64,000 nucleotides of DNA, from NCBI RefSeq assembly GCF_018070345.1, contig NZ_JAGPXX010000001.1, forward strand, positions 248,001 to 312,000, written 5' to 3'. This document shows positions 59,037 to 64,000 of the stretch, piece by piece. A model generated the notes under the pieces. That model was not told where the DNA came from, did no database searches, and worked only from the letters and a program-made list of their open reading frames with translations. Each line of letters begins with the position of its first letter. Within the stretch, counting starts at the first letter, position 1. The position numbers and the translations under genes are program-made. The stretch comes from Streptomyces sp. F63. GTDB taxonomy: Bacteria; Actinomycetota; Actinomycetes; Streptomycetales; Streptomycetaceae.

Positions 59037-61142
59037 TCAGTGCCCGGCCGGACGGCCGTCGGTGCGCCAGGCGCAGACGACGGAGGGGCGCGGCACCCCG
59101 CCGTCCGGCCACGTGGAGGCGGGCTTCTCGTAGCTGGAGCCGTCGACCTCGCCGGGGTGCTGGATGGCGGCGAAGACGGTGCGGCCGTCGGGCGTGATGT
59201 ACGGGCCGCACACCTCGGCACCCACCGGGGCGCTGAGGAACCGGCGCACGCGACCGGCCTCGGGGCCGGACAGCGCGGTGGCGTACAGGCCGTCGTTGGC
59301 GTCCAGGGCGTGCGCCGAGTCGGTGGCGATCCAGAGGTTTCCGGACCGGTCGAAGGTGAGGTTGTCCGGCGAGGAGATCGGCGAGACGCCGCTCTTGTCC
59401 CGGCCCATGAAGTGCGTGGTGGGATCGGAGGGGTCGCCGCAGACGATCGGCAGGGTCCAGCCGAAGGCGTCGGCACCGTGGTCCCCGCCGTCCTCGGTGA
59501 TCTCCAGGATGTGGCCGTGCTTGTTGACGGTTCGGGGGTTGGCCTCGTCCGCACCGGGGTAACCGGCGGCTCCGCGACGGGTGTTGTTGGTCAGCGAGGC
59601 GTACACCTTGCCGGTGATCGGGCTGGCCTCGACGTCCTCGGGGCGGTCCATCTTGGTCGCCCCGGCACGGTCGGCGGCTTCACGGGTGTAGATCAGCACC
59701 TCTTCGAGGGTCATGCCGGAGACCATGGACCGGCCGTTCTCCACCAGCGGGATCCAACGGCCCCGGCCGTCGAAGGAGCCGTCGGAGGGCAGGGCCCCGC
59801 TGCCGTCGATCTCACCGGCGCTGCTCGCCGAGAGTTCGGCGGCGTACAGGGAACCCGACTCCAGGAGTGTCCTGTTGTGCGCGCGGGCGCGGGCCGAGAG
59901 CCCGGGGTCGTACGTGCGGTCGGAGACGAACTTGTAGAGGTATTCGAACCGGTCGTCGTCGCCCATGTAGACGACGACGCGTCCGTCGGGGGCGATGGTG
60001 ACGGTGGCGCCCTCGTGCTTGATGCGGCCCAGCGCGGTGTGCTTGCGCGGCGTGGCCTCGGGGTCGTATGGGTCGAGCTCGACGATCCAGCCGAAGCGGT
60101 GCACCTCGTTCGGGTGCTCGGCGAGATCGAGGCGTTCGTCCACTCGGGACCAGCCGCGCGTGGTCATGGGCGACTTCACGTCGACGCCGTAGCGGGCCAG
60201 TCTGGTCTTGAGCTCCTCGGGGGCCTGGGCGCCGTTACTGAAGCAGTAGTTGAAGTTCTCCTCGCCCGACAGCACGGTGCCCCACGGCGTGACGCCGCCG
60301 GCGCAGTTGGCGAGGGTTCCCCACACGGTGCGTCCGCGGGGGTCCTCGGCGGTGCGCAGCAGCGGGTGTCCGGCGGCCGGGCCGGTGACGGCGAAGCGGG
60401 TGGTGAAGCGGGTGACCCGGCGGTTGTGGCGGCGGGCGCCCTCGCGGGCCAGTCGCCAGCGGCCGGTCCCGCGGTCCCGCCGGATCTCCACGACGGACAT
60501 GCCGGAGGCCTCGACGGTCGCCCGGACCTCCTCCTCGGAGAGCGCGTCCAGACTGGTGAAACCGGGGAACATCAGTTCGGGGTTGGTGTACTCGTGGTTG
60601 CACACCAGCAGGGCGCGGTCACCGCGGTCACCGCGGTCGTCGCCGGGCAGCGGGAGCACGGCGACGTAGTCGTTGTTGTAGCCGAAGGTCCGGGCCTGCG
60701 CGGCGGCGGTGAGCCGGTTCGGGTCGAGCGGCCGACTGCCGGGGGTGACGGGATCGCCCCAGGAGACGACGACGGCGTGCTCGTAACCCTCCGGGACCTT
60801 GACCGCGTCCTCACGGGTGGGGGCCACCGGCGCGAACGACGGAGCGCGGGTTCCCGCGCCCGCGGACCCCGCCCCCGCGCGGCCGGCCGTCGCACCGGCC
60901 CCGGCAGCGGCCGCGGCGGGACCGGCCGCGAGGCCGCCCGCCGCGGCTCCGAGGACCAGGGCGCCCGCGCCGCGCAGGGCACCGCGGCGGCTCATCCCCT
61001 CGGCCACCACGTCACCGAAGTACGGGTTGCCCGACGCGTTGGGTGCGGGGTGGGCGCAGGCGTTGCCGCACCGGTACAGACAGGTCATCGCGGAACGCCC
61101 GCGGTGCTCCCCCAGGAGCGGCAGGAAACGTGGTTCTCCCAT
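59037..61142 (-). CDS. PhoX family alkaline phosphatase, Tat-exported
   Basis: PhoX enzymes are extracytoplasmic Ca/Fe-dependent phosphatases. The 701-residue protein has the usual leader with conserved cysteines (CLYRCGNACAHP), a twin-arginine export motif SRRGALRGAGALVLG at about 50-64, the iron-ligand region NCAGGVTPWGTVLSGEENF, and the beta-propeller segments KHTALGRIKHEGATV and SLTNNTRRGAAG. The ATG at 61142 is preferred, although a TTG two codons upstream has slightly better spacing to GAGGGAGAG. It heads the minus-strand unit of the biosynthetic cluster. It may be an ordinary phosphate-scavenging gene caught at the cluster centre, or it may dephosphorylate an exported precursor; the sequence does not decide. 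Confidence 0.9.
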   Translation of the reverse strand: MGEPRFLPLLGEHRGRSAMTCLYRCGNACAHPAPNASGNPYFGDVVAEGMSRRGALRGAGALVLGAAAGGLAAGPAAAAAGAGATAGRAGAGSAGAGTRAPSFAPVAPTREDAVKVPEGYEHAVVVSWGDPVTPGSRPLDPNRLTAAAQARTFGYNNDYVAVLPLPGDDRGDRGDRALLVCNHEYTNPELMFPGFTSLDALSEEEVRATVEASGMSVVEIRRDRGTGRWRLAREGARRHNRRVTRFTTRFAVTGPAAGHPLLRTAEDPRGRTVWGTLANCAGGVTPWGTVLSGEENFNYCFSNGAQAPEELKTRLARYGVDVKSPMTTRGWSRVDERLDLAEHPNEVHRFGWIVELDPYDPEATPRKHTALGRIKHEGATVTIAPDGRVVVYMGDDDRFEYLYKFVSDRTYDPGLSARARAHNRTLLESGSLYAAELSASSAGEIDGSGALPSDGSFDGRGRWIPLVENGRSMVSGMTLEEVLIYTREAADRAGATKMDRPEDVEASPITGKVYASLTNNTRRGAAGYPGADEANPRTVNKHGHILEITEDGGDHGADAFGWTLPIVCGDPSDPTTHFMGRDKSGVSPISSPDNLTFDRSGNLWIATDSAHALDANDGLYATALSGPEAGRVRRFLSAPVGAEVCGPYITPDGRTVFAAIQHPGEVDGSSYEKPASTWPDGGVPRPSVVCAWRTDGRPAGH

Positions 61143-61343
61143 GGCCAAGGCAGCTCTCCCTCACGAGGCACGAAAGTGGGTGTCGTCGGCGGACTGCGAG
61201 AAGGGCAGTGCCGGAGTCCCCATGGAAGGCCAGGTCACAGGGGTGGTCAACGAGGGCGGCAACTTGTGGCCACGGCTGCGGGAGGCTCCGGGCCCGGACC
61301 CACGATGGCCAGATCCCCCGGTCCGCACGAAAGGAAAGGTCCC

Positions 61344-61763
61344 GTGCTGGAAGCAGATCTGCGCACTTATCTCGAACAACATCTTCCGCATTACATGGTG
61401 CCCACGCAGATCGTCGAACTCGACGAACTGCCCCTGACGCCGAACAAGAAGGTCGACGCCAAGGCACTCCCCGAGCCGCTGACGAGCGGGTCCGCGGCCG
61501 GCCCCGCGGTCGCGCCGCGCGACGAGCTCGAGCGCTCCGTGGCCTCGGTCTGGAGCGAGGTGCTGGGCCAGGAGGACATCGGGGCCAAGGACCACTTCTT
61601 CCGGCTGGGCGGGAACTCGTTCCACCTGGTGCGCGTGGTCGCCCGGCTGCGCGACGTCCACGGCGTGGCCCTGTCGTCACGCGCCTTCTTCGAGCGTCCC
61701 ACCGTCGAGGCGCTGGCCGCCCAGATACGGGAAGCGCTGCACGCGGCGGAGGCTTCCCGATGA
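61344..61763 (+). CDS. Stand-alone carrier protein with adenylation-domain tail
   Basis: The 139-residue protein starts at a GTG with AAGGAAAGG four bases upstream. Residues 1-45 are the last stretch of an adenylation domain (LRTYLEQHLPHYMVPTQIVE and the A10 motif PNKKVD with Lys35/36). Residues about 58-132 are a peptidyl carrier domain with the phosphopantetheine Ser92 in FFRLGGNSF. There is no N-terminal adenylation core, so the carrier must be loaded in trans or by a partner core. It is the first gene of the plus-strand unit, divergent from the phosphatase, and is followed 94 bp later by an NRPS. It parallels the N-terminus of the other NRPS in the cluster. Confidence 0.85.
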   Translation: MLEADLRTYLEQHLPHYMVPTQIVELDELPLTPNKKVDAKALPEPLTSGSAAGPAVAPRDELERSVASVWSEVLGQEDIGAKDHFFRLGGNSFHLVRVVARLRDVHGVALSSRAFFERPTVEALAAQIREALHAAEASR

Positions 61764-61857
61764 CGCCGTCGGCCCGCAGCCGTGACCGGCGACGCGGGTC
61801 GGCGCACCGATCCCACGAGCGGCCCGTCCGGCCCGGGCAGGAAGGCAGGACCGTCCG

Positions 61858-64000
61858 ATGAGCACACAGCGCAGGCTGTCCCTCGGGCAGGAACGGATCT
61901 GGCTGATGGAGCAGCTGAATCCGGGCACGAGCGTGGACCACATCGTGATCGGCTACGAGACGCACGGCCCGCTGGACGAGAAGGCCCTCAAGGGTGCGCT
62001 CGCCGCCCTGGCCGACCGTCACGCTCCCCTGCGCAGCGCGGTGCGCAGCGTGGAGGGGGTGCCGCACGCGGTGGTGCACGACGGATACGTCCCGGAGCCG
62101 GCCGTCCTGTCGGTCGCCTCGGCGCAGGAGGCGCTGGAGCACGCCGCGCGGGACGTGCGCCGGCCCTTCGACCTCGCGGCGCCGGGACTGTTGCGCTCCA
62201 CCCTCTACGAGGTGACTCCCGAGCACCACCTGATCATCATGACCCTGCACCACATCGTCGGCGACGGCTGGTCGGTGGGGGTGCTCACCCGGGAGCTGGG
62301 CGAGGCGTACACGGCCCTGGCCGAAGGCCGCGACTGGACCCCGGAGCCACTGCCGACGGACTACGGCGCCTGGGTGGAGGAGGAGGCCGCCACGGACTGG
62401 GATCCGTCGCTGGCCTACTGGCGCGAGGCGCTCCGGGACGCCCCGCCGATGCTCGGCATGCCCCTCGACAAGGCCCGTCCGTCCCGTCTGTCCTACCGCG
62501 CACACCAGGCGGTCGGCACCCTGGAGGCCGCTGACAAGGCCGCGCTGTCGGCCTTCGCACGCCGGCACCGGGTCTCCCCCACGATGGTGCTGCTGTCCGC
62601 ATGGGCGGCGGCCCTCCACCGGCACAGCGGGCAGGAGGACCTGGTGGTGGGCATGCCGGTGTCGGGCCGGGACGCCCCGGAACTGGCCGGTTTGATCGGC
62701 CTGTTCATGAACGCGCTGCCGATCCGGATACGGCTGGAGCCGGGTCTCTCCTTCGCCGACCTGCTGCGCCGAGTGCGCGGCACCGTCACCGAAGGCCTGC
62801 AGCACCGCAAGCTGCCGTTCGCCAAGCTCGTCGCGGCCCTGCAGCCCGAGCGGAACCCGACGTACGCCCCGGTCTTCCAGACGGTCTTCAACCACGGCTC
62901 CTCCGGTGACGGTCTGGTACTGCCCGGCGTTCGTGTGGCACCGGTCCAGGTCGGCGCGGTGTCCTCGGCCGTCGACCTCGAACTGGTCGCGGTCGACAGC
63001 GCCGACGACGAGACCACCCGGCTCACGGTCATCTGCGCGACCGACGTCTTCGCACCGGAAACGGCCGAACTGCTGCTCGGCCACGTCCGCGAGCTGCTGC
63101 GGCACGCCCTCCGGGCACCCGAGACCGCCGTGGACCGGCTGCAGCTGGCCGGAGACGAGGAGATGAAGCGGACGTCCGCCCTCTGCGCGCCCCCCGCCGT
63201 AGAAGTCACCGCGGTCGACGGGGTGCTCGATCTGTTCGAGCGGCAGGTCGCCGAGCGTCCGGACGCCGTCGCCGTGAGCGCGGCGGGTCGCGACCTGACC
63301 TACGCCGAGCTCGACCGGGCGGCTGCCCGGATGGCGTCGGCCATGGCCGACGAGGGAGTGGTCCGGGGCGACGTGGTGGCCCTGTACCTGGACCGCTCGG
63401 TGGACATGCTGCTGTCGATGCTTGCCGCCTGGAAGGCCGGCGCCGCCTACCTTCCGGTGGATCCCGGCTACCCCCGCAAGCGCGCGGAGTTCGTCCTCGC
63501 CGACTCGGGGGCCTCCCTCGTGGTCACCACGGAGCAGGGCGTGATGTCCCTGCCGGACACCGACCTGCCGGTGGCGGTCGTCGAGGAGGCACTGGCCGGG
63601 CCGGACGCACCTGCCACGACACGGGCGACGAGCGAGGAGGACCCCGCGTACGTGATCTATACGTCGGGTTCGACGGGCCTGCCGAAGGGCGTGCTCGTGC
63701 CGCACCGGGCCGTGGTCAACTTCCTCGCCTCGATGGCTGTCGAACCGGGTCTGACCGGCGACGACGTCATGCTGGCGCTCACCAGCCCGTCGTTCGACAT
63801 CGCGGTCCTGGAGCTCTTCCTGCCGCTGGTGGTGGGGGCCCGGGTGGTGATCGCGAGCCCGCAGGACGCCCGCGACCCCGAGGCACTGGCGGCGCTGATC
63901 CGCGAGCAGGGGGTCACCACCGTTCAGGCGACGCCCATCACCTGGCTGCACCTGGTGCCCGAGCTGACCGGCAACCCCCGCATCCGCCGGGCCCTGTGCG
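61858..64000 (+). CDS. NRPS, C-A and beyond, cut by the window edge
   Basis: The frame is open from the ATG at 61858 to the end. The condensation domain (1-440) begins LSLGQERIWLMEQLNPG and has the active site HHIVGDGWS (His132, Asp136), with a later SGRDAPELAGLIGLFMN. An adenylation domain follows from about residue 455 (LDLFERQVAERPDAVAVS); A3 is YVIYTSGSTGLPKG and A4 is SPSFDIAVLELFLPL, so the first specificity residue is Asp (an alpha-amino acid). The rest of the pocket and the carrier lie outside the window. It directly follows the small carrier gene and would accept the growing chain from it. The start agrees with the family, but the ribosome binding site is only moderate (GAAGGCAGGA, 9 bases away). 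Confidence 0.9.
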   Translation, partial: MSTQRRLSLGQERIWLMEQLNPGTSVDHIVIGYETHGPLDEKALKGALAALADRHAPLRSAVRSVEGVPHAVVHDGYVPEPAVLSVASAQEALEHAARDVRRPFDLAAPGLLRSTLYEVTPEHHLIIMTLHHIVGDGWSVGVLTRELGEAYTALAEGRDWTPEPLPTDYGAWVEEEAATDWDPSLAYWREALRDAPPMLGMPLDKARPSRLSYRAHQAVGTLEAADKAALSAFARRHRVSPTMVLLSAWAAALHRHSGQEDLVVGMPVSGRDAPELAGLIGLFMNALPIRIRLEPGLSFADLLRRVRGTVTEGLQHRKLPFAKLVAALQPERNPTYAPVFQTVFNHGSSGDGLVLPGVRVAPVQVGAVSSAVDLELVAVDSADDETTRLTVICATDVFAPETAELLLGHVRELLRHALRAPETAVDRLQLAGDEEMKRTSALCAPPAVEVTAVDGVLDLFERQVAERPDAVAVSAAGRDLTYAELDRAAARMASAMADEGVVRGDVVALYLDRSVDMLLSMLAAWKAGAAYLPVDPGYPRKRAEFVLADSGASLVVTTEQGVMSLPDTDLPVAVVEEALAGPDAPATTRATSEEDPAYVIYTSGSTGLPKGVLVPHRAVVNFLASMAVEPGLTGDDVMLALTSPSFDIAVLELFLPLVVGARVVIASPQDARDPEALAALIREQGVTTVQATPITWLHLVPELTGNPRIRRALC

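Noticed and set aside
61210..61260. Pho-box-like repeats upstream of phoX
   Set aside because: Two GACC-containing units are 12 bp apart rather than the 11 bp needed, and match the consensus poorly.
57822..61343. Long plus-strand frame leading into the small carrier protein
   Set aside because: It is antisense to the permease, ATPase and phosphatase genes, and its residues lack any family similarity until the carrier's own GTG at 61344.
61149..61343. Small plus-strand frame in the phoX-carrier interval (starting near 61179)
   Set aside because: It continues out of frame into the carrier gene, has no good ribosome binding site and no recognisable domain; the interval is better read as a divergent promoter.

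Overview
The window is high-GC actinobacterial chromosome and almost certainly Streptomyces or a close relative. Coding strands show strong third-position G/C, GTG and TTG starts are frequent, genes are coupled by ATGA or GTGA overlaps, and many families are typical of that genus (two-component LuxR pairs, DUF5819/HTTM, DUF6153, PhoX, modular NRPS/PKS). No rRNA, tRNA, CRISPR array or intact transposon was seen.

Layout. (1) 1-5.8 kb, minus strand: a molybdenum cofactor operon (mobA-like, moeA) coupled to a K+ channel subunit, a quinone oxidoreductase and a secreted protein cut by the window edge. (2) 6.1-24.5 kb: a catabolic region with a branched-chain-type 2-oxoacid dehydrogenase (bkdABC), an Lrp regulator, a TetR regulator coupled to paaH, a divergent paaN, then five unrelated genes (PfkB kinase, GH4 glycosidase, SpoU methyltransferase, HTTM protein, DUF5819), then the phenylacetyl-CoA epoxidase operon paaABCDE. 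Three copies of one palindrome, ACCGNNCGNNCGGT, sit in front of bkdA, between paaH and paaN, and in front of paaA. This suggests one TetR regulon that includes the 2-oxoacid dehydrogenase. (3) 24.6-30.0 kb: a J-domain-like protein, a DUF2252 protein and a two-component system whose kinase has an extra membrane-anchored C-terminal domain.

(4) 30.1-33.5 kb: an arsenic resistance island with arsM, arsC, arsR, acr3 and a small zinc-ribbon DUF2180 protein, with recognisable ArsR-type inverted repeats. (5) 33.5-38.4 kb: a SHOCT membrane protein, ribonuclease J, and a MerR regulator divergent from a SulP anion transporter. (6) 38.5-45.4 kb: a translationally coupled cysteine-synthase-like enzyme and MFS exporter preceded by a 16-bp repeat array, two small His-rich membrane-anchored proteins, and a heavy-metal P-type ATPase with a degenerate metal-binding domain and a CPD instead of CPC motif.

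(7) 46.2 kb to the right edge: a hybrid NRPS/PKS biosynthetic gene cluster. A long minus-strand transcription unit runs from a PhoX phosphatase through an ABC exporter (ATPase and two permeases), an NRPS and a PKS to a luciferase-like monooxygenase. The divergent plus-strand unit starts with a small A-domain-tail/carrier protein and continues into an NRPS that leaves the window. Two carrier proteins carry only the C-terminal end of an adenylation domain, and the PKS has its ketoreductase before its dehydratase. The product cannot be named from this window.
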